Part shown: positions 15,966-24,549 of the stretch, piece after piece
Position numbering within the stretch: position 1 is the first letter of the stretch
How the letters are laid out: each line of letters opens with the position of its first letter
Assembly: GCF_015356785.1 (NCBI RefSeq)
Contig: NZ_JAAEJV010000017.1
Coordinates: 1 to 39,601 of the forward strand
Source: Candidatus Neptunochlamydia vexilliferae
GTDB taxonomy: Bacteria > Chlamydiota > Chlamydiia > Chlamydiales > Simkaniaceae
Reading direction: 5' to 3'
DNA length: 39,601 nucleotides
Made by a program: the position numbers and the translations under genes
Notes under the pieces: model-generated
What the model saw: only the letters and a program-made list of their open reading frames with translations
Databases searched by the model: none
Told to the model about the DNA's origin: nothing

Positions 15966-16010
15966 ATGTTATGGTTGCAGAAACGCATGAATTATTCTTG
16001 CCCAGCTCCT

Positions 16011-16055
16011 TAGTCGAGTAGCGCAAGGGAGCCTCCCCCTTGCGCCACTCGACTA
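16011..16055. repeat. Strong hairpin at the right edge of R5, upstream of nqrB
   Basis: TAGTCGAGTAGCGCAAGGG pairs with CCCTTGCGCCACTCGACTA across a 7-base loop with one mismatch. No T-tract follows, so it is not a typical terminator. It lies 58 bases before the nqrB start and would be in the leader of any transcript that begins further upstream. Confidence 0.6.
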
Positions 16056-16112
16056 GGTAGGACTTCGGGGTCAGGGGTTGATGGAGAATTAAACTTTCGC
16101 CATTATGAGGCC

Positions 16113-17603
16113 ATGCTAAGAAAATTTTTTGATTACCAACTCAAGCTCACCGAAGAAGACCGTCCCCTTGCCCGCTTCCGCCCCCTTGTGAAGGCGCTCG
16201 ATACTTTTTTCTATGAAGCCCCCCTCCGAACCATGCGGAGTCCCCACATCCGAGACCTGATCGACTTGAAGCGGTGGATGATGCTCGTCGTCTATGCCCT
16301 TGTCCCCTGCATCCTCATGGCAATTTGGAATAGCGGAATGCAAAGTTTTGTCTATGGAAGTGTAGATGTAAAGCGGCTTTACATCTACATGAAGGCATCG
16401 GAAACCTTTGGAGGATACTTTGCCTTTTCAGCGGAGCACTTTTGGCCAATTTTAAAGGGAGGGCTGGTCGCCTTTCTCCCTGTCATGCTGATCTCTTATG
16501 CGGTGGGTGGATTTTGGGAGGTCCTCTTTGCCATTGTCCGGCGCCATGAAGTTTCAGAAGGGTTTTTAGTAACGGGGATGCTCTTTGCCCTGATCCTCCC
16601 CTCAACAATTCCTTATTGGATGGTGGCTGTCGGGGTATCGGCTGGGGTTATCATTGGCAAGGAACTTTTTGGGGGAACGGGGATGAATATTTTAAACCCT
16701 GCCCTTGTTTGCCGTGCCTTTATCTTTTTTGCCTTTCCCACCAAGGTGACAGGAGATGTGTGGGTGGGGACTAACCCGACCAAGATCCAAGAAAGTATCC
16801 AAGGGATGAATCGGCAAATTGGGGAGATCGACGGGATTACCCAAGCCTCAATGCTGAACCGGTTTAACATCAGTGATGACATCAAGCGGATCCACGTCGA
16901 TGCGATTGGGCTCCAGTATGGGAAAGAGGTCAAAACAAAAAAGATCCTAGAAGAGCAGCTCCGCCGTTGGAAACCAGGAGCCACCTTTACAGCCCTGACT
17001 CCAGATGAGCAAAAGCGTTTCATCACAGCCCCGCTCAGTCAAGGAGGGCTGGGCCTTTCTCCTGAAAACTACACCTATGCGGTCCGCTTTAGCGAACTCC
17101 AGTTTGCTCAAGGGATCCTCACCAACACAAACTTCTTCTTTGGCAATCGGATAGGATCGATGGGAGAAACCTCGATCCTATCCTGTCTTTTGGGGGCCTT
17201 TTTACTGATCTATTGCCGCCTTGGATCTTGGCGCACGATGTTAGCCGTCGTCATTGGAGCTTTCCTGTGCGCCAGTCTATTCGAGTGGCTATCGGGTCCC
17301 TTAAGCCCTGCCAAGTATGGACTTCCCGCCTACAAACATTTCCTTTTGGGAAGTCTTGTCTTTGGCCTCGTCTTTATGGCAACCGACCCTGTTTCCTCCC
17401 CGGCGATGAAGGGGGGACGTTGGCTTTACGGCCTTTTAATCGGCGTGGTCACTATTATTATTCGGGTGATCAACCCGGCTTTTCCCGAAGGGGTGATGCT
17501 TGCCATCCTCTTTGGAAATGTTTTTTCCCCTCTTATCGACCACTTGATAACAAATAGAGCAATCAAAAAACGGTATGACAGAAAAAAGATCATCATTCAG
17601 TAG
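16113..17603 (+). CDS. nqrB: Na+-translocating NADH:quinone reductase subunit B
   Basis: NqrB is a multi-spanning inner-membrane subunit of the sodium-pumping NADH:ubiquinone reductase and carries a covalent FMN. The 496-residue product has the family pattern: an N-terminal cytoplasmic part, repeated membrane helices, the motif GKELFGGTGMNILNPALVCRA (cut between 183 and 202) and a loop with the flavin site. The usual attachment motif is D-x-x-S/T-G-A-T. Here it is DGITQAS, with Ser246 (codon 16848-16850) in the threonine position. Like chlamydial NqrB it has an extended loop around residues 215-330. It overlaps nqrC by 29 bp and begins the nqrBCDE cluster. The ribosome site is weak (GAGG). 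Confidence 0.95.
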   Translation: MLRKFFDYQLKLTEEDRPLARFRPLVKALDTFFYEAPLRTMRSPHIRDLIDLKRWMMLVVYALVPCILMAIWNSGMQSFVYGSVDVKRLYIYMKASETFGGYFAFSAEHFWPILKGGLVAFLPVMLISYAVGGFWEVLFAIVRRHEVSEGFLVTGMLFALILPSTIPYWMVAVGVSAGVIIGKELFGGTGMNILNPALVCRAFIFFAFPTKVTGDVWVGTNPTKIQESIQGMNRQIGEIDGITQASMLNRFNISDDIKRIHVDAIGLQYGKEVKTKKILEEQLRRWKPGATFTALTPDEQKRFITAPLSQGGLGLSPENYTYAVRFSELQFAQGILTNTNFFFGNRIGSMGETSILSCLLGAFLLIYCRLGSWRTMLAVVIGAFLCASLFEWLSGPLSPAKYGLPAYKHFLLGSLVFGLVFMATDPVSSPAMKGGRWLYGLLIGVVTIIIRVINPAFPEGVMLAILFGNVFSPLIDHLITNRAIKKRYDRKKIIIQ

Positions 17604-18462
17604 TTTACGCACCCTCCTATTTGTTGTGATCCTCTCGACAGCGTGCGCTCTTGTCTTATCGATCTTAGCCGAGTTTTTAAAAGCGCCACAAAAAGATGCG
17701 CGGGAACTTTATCGAAGTAAGCAACTCCTCGTGGCCACCCGTATTCTTGGCTATCAAGGACACTTTCTCCTCGATGGAAAACCAGCAATCTATCACTCTC
17801 AAGCAAAAATCCTCATCCCTTATGAAGGAAAGACCCCACCCAAAGCTAAAAACGAAGAGATTTTAGCCCTTTTTGAGACCCGGATCTTTGCCCGCCTGAC
17901 CAACCGGAATGGTGATCTTTATACTTTTGAAGAGGTTGGAATCGATGAAGAAATTTACCTCACCGAAAATGAAAAACTGGGTTACGCAGAGCTCCCCTAC
18001 AAATTGGTCTATCTTGTAAAGCAAAATACCCCAAGTAAAATACCTTACGGCTATGTCATTCCGATCAATGGGTATGGACTTTGGGATGCGATTTATGGTT
18101 ATTTGGGAATAAAGGCCAACGGAGATACGGTCCTTGGAATGACTTGGTACAGCCAAAAAGAGACCCCGGGACTGGGAGCAGAGATCTCCCTTCCCGAGTG
18201 GCAAGAGCAATTTTTTGGGAAAGATATTTTCCAAAAAAGTCCCGGTGGAATGACCAATTTTGAGCGTGCCCCCCTTGGGATTAAAGTGGTGAAGACAACG
18301 GTGGAGGAAACCTTGGGAAAAACTCCGATGGCAGAAAGCGCTGTCGATGGCATTCCTGGCGCTTCGATTACGGTTAGTGGTGTCAATGAAGCCTTTAGAC
18401 GCTCCCTTGCTCCCTACCGCCCTTTCCTTATTCGGGCAAATCAAGGAGAGTTTGATGGCTAA
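17575..18462 (+). CDS. nqrC: Na+-translocating NADH:quinone reductase subunit C
   Basis: NqrC has one N-terminal membrane helix (about residues 10-30) and a periplasmic FMN-binding domain. The 295-residue product includes ETPGLGAEI, characteristic of this subunit, and an FMN-attachment motif near the C-terminus reading DGIPGASIT. Ser264 (codon 18364-18366) replaces the usual threonine. ApbE-type flavin transferase would load the flavin; its gene is not in the window. The start overlaps the end of nqrB by 29 bp, and its stop overlaps nqrD by 8 bp, so the cluster is translationally coupled. Confidence 0.95.
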   Translation: MTEKRSSFSSLRTLLFVVILSTACALVLSILAEFLKAPQKDARELYRSKQLLVATRILGYQGHFLLDGKPAIYHSQAKILIPYEGKTPPKAKNEEILALFETRIFARLTNRNGDLYTFEEVGIDEEIYLTENEKLGYAELPYKLVYLVKQNTPSKIPYGYVIPINGYGLWDAIYGYLGIKANGDTVLGMTWYSQKETPGLGAEISLPEWQEQFFGKDIFQKSPGGMTNFERAPLGIKVVKTTVEETLGKTPMAESAVDGIPGASITVSGVNEAFRRSLAPYRPFLIRANQGEFDG

Positions 18463-19093
18463 AAGGTCCCCTCTTATCCGCTACTACACCGACCAGCTCT
18501 GGAACAATAACCAAATCCTTGTTGCCATCCTGGGGATCTGTTCGGCACTTGCCGTGACCATCAAGATGAATGTTGCGATTGTGATGGGGCTTGCCGTCAT
18601 TTTTGTAACGGGGTTTTCCTCCCTCTTCGTTTCACTCATTCGGAAGTGGACCCCTCCCAATGTCCGGATGATCGCCGAGCTTGCCATTATCTCTTCGTTT
18701 GTCATCATCGTCGATCAATTCCTCAAGGCTTACCTATATGAGATGTCTCTCACCCTTTCGGTGTTTGTTGGACTGATCATCACGAACTGCCTTGTCATGG
18801 GACGCGCTGAGGCGATGGCACAAAACACCCGTCCCCTCCCCGCTTTTATGGATGGGCTCGGCGCCGCTTCCGGCTACGCCCTCGTCCTCCTTGGCGTCGG
18901 CTTTATCCGGGAGCTTTTTGGGTTTGGAACCCTTTTTGACCTCCCCATCATTCCTCAAAGTTGGTATGCCACCCCGCAGCACCCAGACGGCTACGTCAAC
19001 TCCAACTTTATGGCTCTGGCCCCTTCTGCTTTTTTTATCATCGGCGGAATGATCTGGATCCGAAATCTAATTGCAAAAGAGGAGGGCGCTTAA
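18455..19093 (+). CDS. nqrD: Na+-translocating NADH:quinone reductase subunit D
   Basis: This 212-residue integral membrane subunit forms, with NqrE, the pair of inverted-topology proteins in the Na+ path and Fe-S site between them. The frame is open from 18347, but the family N-terminus is at [16 protein letters not shown], and AAGGAG lies 8 bases before the ATG at 18455, which I choose. Hydrophobic helices cover most of the length and the conserved stretch [14 protein letters not shown] is present, with a cysteine in the TNC motif. The stop abuts the GTG of nqrE. Confidence 0.95.
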   Translation: MAKRSPLIRYYTDQLWNNNQILVAILGICSALAVTIKMNVAIVMGLAVIFVTGFSSLFVSLIRKWTPPNVRMIAELAIISSFVIIVDQFLKAYLYEMSLTLSVFVGLIITNCLVMGRAEAMAQNTRPLPAFMDGLGAASGYALVLLGVGFIRELFGFGTLFDLPIIPQSWYATPQHPDGYVNSNFMALAPSAFFIIGGMIWIRNLIAKEEGA

Positions 19094-19783
19094 GTGGGTA
19101 ATTACACATTCCTCAATCTCATTGGCCTTTCGATCCAATCGATCTTCATTCAAAACATTCTTCTCTTTTACTTTTTGGGGATGTGTTCCTATCTCGCCTG
19201 CTCGAATAAAATTAAAACGGCGCATGGTCTCGGCCTTGCTGTCTTTGTGGTGATCTCGATTTCAGGGATGCTCAACTGGCTTGTCCACAACTATATTACC
19301 GGAGAAAATGCCCTCTTTTGGCTCCGGAGCATCGGTGTTGCCGATGTCAACCTGGGATTCTTAGAGTTCTTGATCTACATTTCGGTTATCGCCGCCTTTG
19401 TCCAAGTCCTAGAAATTGTGATCGACCGGTTTGCTCCTGCTCTTTACCGGGCGCTGGGGATGTATCTTCCCCTTATAACTGTTAACTGCGCGATTCTTGG
19501 AGCTTCCCTTTTTGCCACCGTCCGCTCCTATCCCTTTATCCCCAACCTTGTCTATGTTGCCTCGGCTGGCATCGGCTGGTGGATCGCGATTCTCCTCATC
19601 GCCTCGATCCGGGAAAAGCTTGCCTACTCGAACATCCCAAAAGGGCTCGCCGGCATGGGAATGACCTTTATTATGACGGGGCTGATCTCTTTAGCCTTTA
19701 TGGGATTTGCAGGGATCGCTCTTGATAAAGTCGCCGAAACGACCGACGTCGACTCTCCCTTTTTCCAGCAAAAAGAAGGATAA
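19094..19783 (+). CDS. nqrE: Na+-translocating NADH:quinone reductase subunit E
   Basis: The 229-residue product is a six-helix membrane protein with the family motif ITVNCAILGASLFA (cysteine in VNC) and an early FLGMCSYLACSNK segment. It begins with GTG directly after the nqrD stop, with GGAGGG inside the end of nqrD as the ribosome site. nqrF and nqrA do not follow; in Chlamydia they are also elsewhere. A weak inverted repeat (TAGCG with CGCTA) follows the stop and might end transcription. Confidence 0.95.
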   Translation: MGNYTFLNLIGLSIQSIFIQNILLFYFLGMCSYLACSNKIKTAHGLGLAVFVVISISGMLNWLVHNYITGENALFWLRSIGVADVNLGFLEFLIYISVIAAFVQVLEIVIDRFAPALYRALGMYLPLITVNCAILGASLFATVRSYPFIPNLVYVASAGIGWWIAILLIASIREKLAYSNIPKGLAGMGMTFIMTGLISLAFMGFAGIALDKVAETTDVDSPFFQQKEG

Positions 19784-19851
19784 TTAGCGCAATCCCACTT
19801 TTTTGTCTGTTAACGCTACATTCTGTTCTCGAAATTTAAGGCTGACAGAAC

Positions 19852-20214
19852 CTAGGAGCCTACCATCGCAGTGTAGGCTTCGATCGGCATAAGCGCTTCC
19901 AACTCTTCGGGAGCAGAAAGGGCAATCTCAAATAGGTAACCTTCTCTTTCTGGCGAAGTGTTAAGGAGAGAGGGGGTATCTGCTGCCGCTTGGTTAACTT
20001 GAGTAATGATGCCTGTAACAGGGGTGTAGATGTCCGCTGCCGCCTTGGTTGACTCGAGAACAGCCACTTCATCGCCTGCTTTCACCTCTTGCCCCACCTT
20101 CGGAAGTTCAACATAGACAATCTCCCCAAGCTCTTTTTGCGCATGGGTCGAAATGCCCACCTGCCCTGTCGTGCCATTGACTTTTACCCATTCATGAGAG
20201 TCTGAATATTTCAT
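19852..20214 (-). CDS. gcvH: Glycine cleavage system H-like lipoyl carrier protein
   Basis: The 120-residue protein has the GcvH fold pattern: YSDSHEWVKV at the start, GISTHAQKELGEIVYVELP and the lipoylation loop VAVLESTKAAADIYTPV with Lys57 as the attachment residue (family consensus ESVKA). It carries an aminomethyl group in the glycine cleavage system or serves as a lipoyl relay. Chlamydiae lack the other Gcv enzymes as far as I know, so a relay or regulatory role is possible. The lipoate ligase gene lplA is 7 kb away in this window, as in the chlamydial order. Confidence 0.93.
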   Translation of the reverse strand: MKYSDSHEWVKVNGTTGQVGISTHAQKELGEIVYVELPKVGQEVKAGDEVAVLESTKAAADIYTPVTGIITQVNQAAADTPSLLNTSPEREGYLFEIALSAPEELEALMPIEAYTAMVGS

Positions 20215-20240
20215 TATTTGTTCCTTACTTCATTAACTCC

Positions 20241-20408
20241 GATCTGTGAGTGGGACCGAGGGGTGCCTGAAGGAATTTTCGATTTTTTTTCAGATTCAAG
20301 GAGGCAAAATGACCACATACTTGGATGAAAGTAGGGGGCATTTTGCATCTCTGGATCTGGGGAAAAAGAAAAATTCAGGCAGGTATCCATAGGTCACACT
20401 CCCAGATC
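20241..20408. repeat. Fold-back element, copy R4 (about 168 bp)
   Basis: The ends GATCTGTGAGTGGGACC (20241 on) and the reverse complement of the right end, GATCTGGGAGTGTGACC, match at 15 of 17 positions, and complementarity continues inward. The internal TTTCGATTTTTTTT starts 36 bases from the left end. R3 has the same 14 bases 35 bases from its left end, so the two look homologous. The right end covers the last codons of the gene at 20394-20984. Confidence 0.6.
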
Positions 20409-20984
20409 TAATGATGCCCAAAGGGCGGGGTGTTTTTCAAGGTTAAAAAAGTCTGAAGAGAGATTAAAGTGTTGCTTTTCCCCATTTTTCTTTTGGAAAC
20501 GGTAGGCAAAACCGAGCCGTTTAAACTCGCGGGGGTCATAGCCATGCAAAACCTCTTTGGGAAGAGCCACCTCAAAGGTATAGGAGCGCCGCTTTACATG
20601 GGTTTCAACTTTAATCAAACTAGGATCGGCCAGCTCATGCTTATCCTCACCACGAAACCGGGTCCCCTCTATCCCCTCTTCTTCTTCGGGCGTGATGATA
20701 AAGTGGTGGCAAAAGCGGGTGATCACATTAGAGTTTTTAAGATCGCGGGTGTCGATGAAAAGATCGATCGCATCTCCGTCTTCAAGGGGAAGCTTTGCAG
20801 CGATATGAAAGTGAAGGAAGACAGGGCTCCACGACACCGTCACATCGACAAGGTGTCCCTCTCCCGTAAGTCCTGACATATTGGGAAGGGGACGGGCTCT
20901 TTGCGTATCAAACTTGGTGACCTTGCCCCGCACTTCAAAGAAGGGGGCAGGGCTTAGGGGCTTAAGATCTTTGAGCGCGGTCAT
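20394..20984 (-). CDS. CBM9/DOMON-like protein, positional counterpart of Chlamydia CT283
   Basis: The 196-residue protein has no signal peptide. Its middle part (VSWSPVFLHFHIAAKLPL, then DGDAIDLFIDTRDLKN) resembles family-9 carbohydrate-binding modules, a DOMON-like beta sandwich with the D-x-IELFIDTRD pattern. The C-terminal part has F-x-F-x-V-x-LPKE typical of these sandwiches. It follows gcvH in the order known from Chlamydia, where the neighbour CT283 is a conserved hypothetical. Its start overlaps the 3' end of the upstream gene by 23 bp. Its final codons and stop lie inside repeat R4, so the C-terminus may have been altered by that element. Confidence 0.6.
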   Translation of the reverse strand: MTALKDLKPLSPAPFFEVRGKVTKFDTQRARPLPNMSGLTGEGHLVDVTVSWSPVFLHFHIAAKLPLEDGDAIDLFIDTRDLKNSNVITRFCHHFIITPEEEEGIEGTRFRGEDKHELADPSLIKVETHVKRRSYTFEVALPKEVLHGYDPREFKRLGFAYRFQKKNGEKQHFNLSSDFFNLEKHPALWASLDLGV

Positions 20985-23322
20985 AGCTTAGGTGTATGGC
21001 CTCAGTTTGCTTTAAGCGGTCGACAACCTCTGCCATGAGGGAGCACTCTGCCTCTTTTGATAAAATCGCTTGTCCCTGCTCCATTTCTGTTTCAAAGTTT
21101 CCACTGGGAACCGCTTTTTCCTTGAGCTGAAAGAAGAAAAGGTCTCCCCTTTCACTTGCTTTGACTCCTGACCAACTCTGCTCAACCATTGCAAAGATCT
21201 CTGAGTCAAACCAAGGGCTCTTCTCATGGTTTTTAAAAACCTTATTTTCCTTGATAAGGGCCCACTGCGTGTCGAGTGGCTCCTTGTTTGGGAGTCTTCC
21301 TTCCTCACTTGGCAAGGCTTTCCCTTTTAAGAAAAGACTCTCATCACCCAGACGGCGGATCTCTCTTTCAGCAGTATACATATGGGAAAAGAGGCGGTAG
21401 TGGGGGTAAAAGCCATCAAGGTCTTCATACCGATCGCCAGGAAGTTGAACACGGAGTTTTACCACTGCTGCTTCAATGTTTTTGAGAAGGTCGGCATAAA
21501 CATAACGTCCTACATCAGTGCGCACTTCAGGGAAGGGTTTCCACTCTCCCCCTTCGGTTTTAAAGAGGGGGGGATTTTTTTTCCGCTCAGTGGGATAGGC
21601 CTCTTCTAAATGCGCTTCAAGAAGGGAGTCTAAGATGCCCCGCTCTTCAGCTTCGGCAAAGCTTAAGACCGTTTCGTTTAAATCGCGATCCAAAACATGG
21701 AACCGGCAGTAAACCTCTCCATCGGCGGTATAGAGTTCTAATTTTCGGCGCGCTTCCAAAGCTTCGGGGTTAACCTCGAGCTCTCCTTTTAATGCGGCAA
21801 CACTGAGCAGGTGGGAAAGTTCTTCTTCTTTGGAAAAGCTGAGCTTTCGAAGGGTCATATGCTTTTGGTCAAGGGCATTTTCAATCCACTTGGGATGGGT
21901 TCTTACAAGCGCTTTTCGTGAAAAGGTATCGATCTGATTTCTTAGCTCGGGCTCAAGGGATTCAAGAGCTGCAAAGTAGCTCTCTTCATCCGTTCCATTT
22001 TTCACAGCAAGTTTTGGAAACTCTTTTTCTAAAAGCTCATAGTTTTCCTTTTCAAGCTGCCACTCCCACGTCTCTTTCAAGCTCACGCTTAAGGCAATTT
22101 CACCAATGGAGACCTCAGCTATTTCGACTAAAAACCGTTTTTCAACAAGCTCGGGGCACCGCTTCTTTATGACAGCAATTTCATCAAAGTTTTGTGGGAG
22201 CATGACCCCTGCTTCCCGATTTTTCGCTACCTGGTCGAGATAAAACTCGAGCTTCATTAGCGCACAAAAATCTTTGATTTCAAGCTCTTTTGGCAAGTGG
22301 TAAAGGTCGGCATCAGCTGTTTTTGAGGCAAAGCTATAAAAGGTTTGGTAAACGTGGGGATCGACAAAAACAGCCCCTCCCACATCTTTGAAAAGGCGGC
22401 GGAAGAGCATCACCTGTTGCCACGCTTCGACCGCTTCTTTTTCACTCATTCCTAAAACATGGAGTTGTTGTTTCCAAAGATTCGCTATTTCCTCTTCAGA
22501 AATCTCCATCTTCCGCATCACTGCTTGGAGAGATTCATAGCCATGACGGATGAGGTCGACGCGAGCCTCTTCATAGCTCACCTTGTAGCCCCGCTCTTTT
22601 GCAATGAGGGCAGCATTGATAATGAACTGTGCCGATAGTTCAACAAAGCGGGATCCAAACCAATCTTGCACGTGGCGACACTGAAAGAGGTTGAGGTTGG
22701 CGCGCGCTAAGCTGGGATCTTCTTCAATCCAGTCGTAGTGCTTTTGTTGAAACATGAGATATTCGCGGAGCGTGCTCGGAGGAAAGGCCGACTCTCCCAA
22801 GTAAAGATCGACAAGAAGAGCAAAAGTATCGGGGTTCATCTCTTCTACTTCATTTAAAAATCGCTCCAAGTTGGTTTTCTGAGCAGGCAAAACTTGGGCC
22901 CACAAATTTTGAGCGCTGATAAAGGGGGCGGTTGGGTGGCAGTAGGGGCGGAACTCTTTATGGCGGATCATCCGCTCTTCAAGCTCCTTTTTTAGGTCAT
23001 TGAAATAGGCGTTGACCAGGAGAATGCCTACTCCTGTTCCCAAAAGATCCTTCCGAATGACCCCATCGTTAAAATAGTTGGGCATCGCTCCCCTTTCTAC
23101 AAGGGAGAAATCGCTTCGGTCGGTCGATAAAAAGCGACTCATTTGCCCCACTTTTCGCTCCATTATCTTTGAGCCATCGACCGCTTGTCCAATTGGCCGG
23201 TCTTTAATTTTCTGGGGAGCATTGAGTGTTGCTTGTGTTCCAAAAAAGGAAAATGAAATCACAATGACAATTGCAATGACGATAAAAAAGTAACGTTGGT
23301 AGCGGCGTAAAAAATCTAACAT
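20962..23322 (-). CDS. PpiD/SurA-like membrane-anchored chaperone without a visible PPIase domain
   Basis: The 786-residue protein begins LDFLRRYQRYFFIVIAIVIVISFSFFG, an N-terminal cytoplasmic stub plus a membrane anchor (written here in the pieces LDFLRRYQRYFF and IVIAIVIVISFSFFG). It is followed by a long helical periplasmic region. Segments such as AQFIINAALIAKERGYKVS and MEISEEEIANLWKQQL fit the SurA/PpiD N-terminal chaperone fold. I see no parvulin motif. PpiD-type proteins help folding of secreted and outer-membrane proteins near the Sec channel. The assignment rests on layout and is moderate. It is the first gene of the set reading towards gcvH. Confidence 0.55.
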   Translation of the reverse strand: MLDFLRRYQRYFFIVIAIVIVISFSFFGTQATLNAPQKIKDRPIGQAVDGSKIMERKVGQMSRFLSTDRSDFSLVERGAMPNYFNDGVIRKDLLGTGVGILLVNAYFNDLKKELEERMIRHKEFRPYCHPTAPFISAQNLWAQVLPAQKTNLERFLNEVEEMNPDTFALLVDLYLGESAFPPSTLREYLMFQQKHYDWIEEDPSLARANLNLFQCRHVQDWFGSRFVELSAQFIINAALIAKERGYKVSYEEARVDLIRHGYESLQAVMRKMEISEEEIANLWKQQLHVLGMSEKEAVEAWQQVMLFRRLFKDVGGAVFVDPHVYQTFYSFASKTADADLYHLPKELEIKDFCALMKLEFYLDQVAKNREAGVMLPQNFDEIAVIKKRCPELVEKRFLVEIAEVSIGEIALSVSLKETWEWQLEKENYELLEKEFPKLAVKNGTDEESYFAALESLEPELRNQIDTFSRKALVRTHPKWIENALDQKHMTLRKLSFSKEEELSHLLSVAALKGELEVNPEALEARRKLELYTADGEVYCRFHVLDRDLNETVLSFAEAEERGILDSLLEAHLEEAYPTERKKNPPLFKTEGGEWKPFPEVRTDVGRYVYADLLKNIEAAVVKLRVQLPGDRYEDLDGFYPHYRLFSHMYTAEREIRRLGDESLFLKGKALPSEEGRLPNKEPLDTQWALIKENKVFKNHEKSPWFDSEIFAMVEQSWSGVKASERGDLFFFQLKEKAVPSGNFETEMEQGQAILSKEAECSLMAEVVDRLKQTEAIHLSYDRAQRS

Positions 23323-23413
23323 CTTAAAAATCCTCTCCGACTATCATATCAAACCGCTTACTTTCATGCAATAGCTCCTTTCAAAAAAAAACTTTTCCGC
23401 TACATATCAAAGC

Positions 23414-24348
23414 ATGGCTAGAGAAAGTACAAAGCAGCGGTGGCTCCTTGGGATTATTAGCGCTGTTGCAGCGATCGGTGGACTCCTCTTCGGATATGAT
23501 ACGGGTGTGATTTCTGGCGCCATTTTAGGAGGACCGATTAGTGATCGCCTGGGCCGAAAAAAAGTGGTCCTCTCCTCAAGCGTTCTTTTTGTCATTAGCG
23601 CGATTGGTCTTTCCCTTTCAGGCTCGGTCAACGAGCTCATCTTTTGGCGTTTCCTTGTGGGCTTTGCGATCGGAATTTCGTCTGCAACCGCCCCCCTCTA
23701 TATCGCCGAGCTTGCTCCCCGCTATATTCGTGGTGCCCTTGTCACGATCAACCAACTTTTCATCACGATTGGAATCCTCTCCTCCTACCTTATCGGGCTC
23801 CTCTTTGTCGAATCGCAGTCGTGGCGCCTCATGTTTGCCATTGCTGGGATCCCTGCTGCTATCCAATTTCTCGTCATGGTCTTTTTCCCTGAAAGCCCCC
23901 GTTATCTCACCAACATCGGTAAAAAGAAAAAGGCCCTTAATATCCTCACCCGCTTCCGTGGAACCAGAGCCGATGCAACCAAAGAGATTGCCCACATCGA
24001 AGCGATGGCTGCTGAGAAAAAGCCCCATTGGAGAGAGCTCCTTTCAAAAAACATCCGCCCCGCCCTCCTCGCTGGAGTGGGGGTCACCGTCCTCCAGCAG
24101 ATCACCAGAATCAATACGATTATCTACTACGCCCCCACCATCTTCCAGTTTGCAGGGTTTGCCTCCAACAAAGCGGCCCTCATGGCCACCCTCTGTGTAG
24201 GAATCGTCAATGTCCTCATGACCTTAAATCAGGGACTTTCTGGCCCTACGACTTTATCGGCCTCCTGGGCCTCTTTTTCGTCTGGAAGCGGGTTCCCGAG
24301 ACTAAAGCCAAGTCTCTCGAGGAAATCGAAGAGTTTTGGAAAGACTAA
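23414..24348 (+). pseudogene. Decayed sugar-porter (MFS) transporter
   Basis: Sugar porters have 12 helices and about 450-490 residues. The start is typical (GGLLFGYDTGVISGAI), but the next residues are GGPISDRLGRKK, so about 40 residues between helix 1 and the loop after helix 2 are missing in frame. Helices 3-8 are well preserved with PESPRYL and QQITRINTIIYYAP. After VGIVNVLMTL the sequence breaks. The last helix and the family ending RVPETKAKSLEEIEEFWKD follow in a different frame, ending at 24346-24348, with helices 9-11 gone. In the original frame translation would run into unrelated sequence to 24370. Two internal deletions, one with a frameshift, make this a pseudogene. Confidence 0.8.
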
Positions 24349-24417
24349 GTCTCTTGTTTTCAGTCGCTAACAATATTTATTAAAAATTTCTTCAAAAAAG
24401 CAAGTTTCTTTTTACAA

Positions 24418-24504
24418 GTTATTTACAACAAATAACCTATAATAAACAATTAATATTAAGCATCTTGTGCATCTATTTAAATTAACTGCAAATTATGCTA
24501 TAAT
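24418..24504 (+). promoter_or_regulatory. AT-rich promoter region of the orphan gene at 24550
   Basis: TGCTATAAT (24496-24504) is an extended -10 with a weak TTTAAA 17 bases upstream. A second TATAAT is at 24438-24443. Just before it is a perfect inverted repeat GTTATTT-ACAAC-AAATAAC (24418-24436) that could bind a regulator. The whole upstream region is far more AT-rich than the neighbours. Confidence 0.5.
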
Positions 24505-24549
24505 AGTAGTTATAACGAGTTAATAAAAACAAAAAAAAGGGAAGAAAAT

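Larger units (their letters stand above)
15668..16010. repeat. Nested fold-back element R5 (outer element)
   Basis: The left end (about 15668-15712) is roughly 75-80% complementary to the right end (about 15966-16010), giving terminal inverted repeats near 45 bp. Without the 175-bp insert at 15791-15965 and one 9-bp duplication, the outer element would be about 159 bp, similar in size to R1-R4. Its right part recurs at 39241-39278. No coding sequence is visible between the gene ending at 15647 and nqrB; the whole interval 15648-16112 is repeat and hairpin material. Confidence 0.65.

Noticed and set aside
20309-20392. A 27-codon plus-strand ORF with a perfect AAGGAGG ribosome site
   Set aside because: It lies wholly inside fold-back R4, and its apparent ribosome site is part of the left arm, so it is most likely a by-product of the palindrome.
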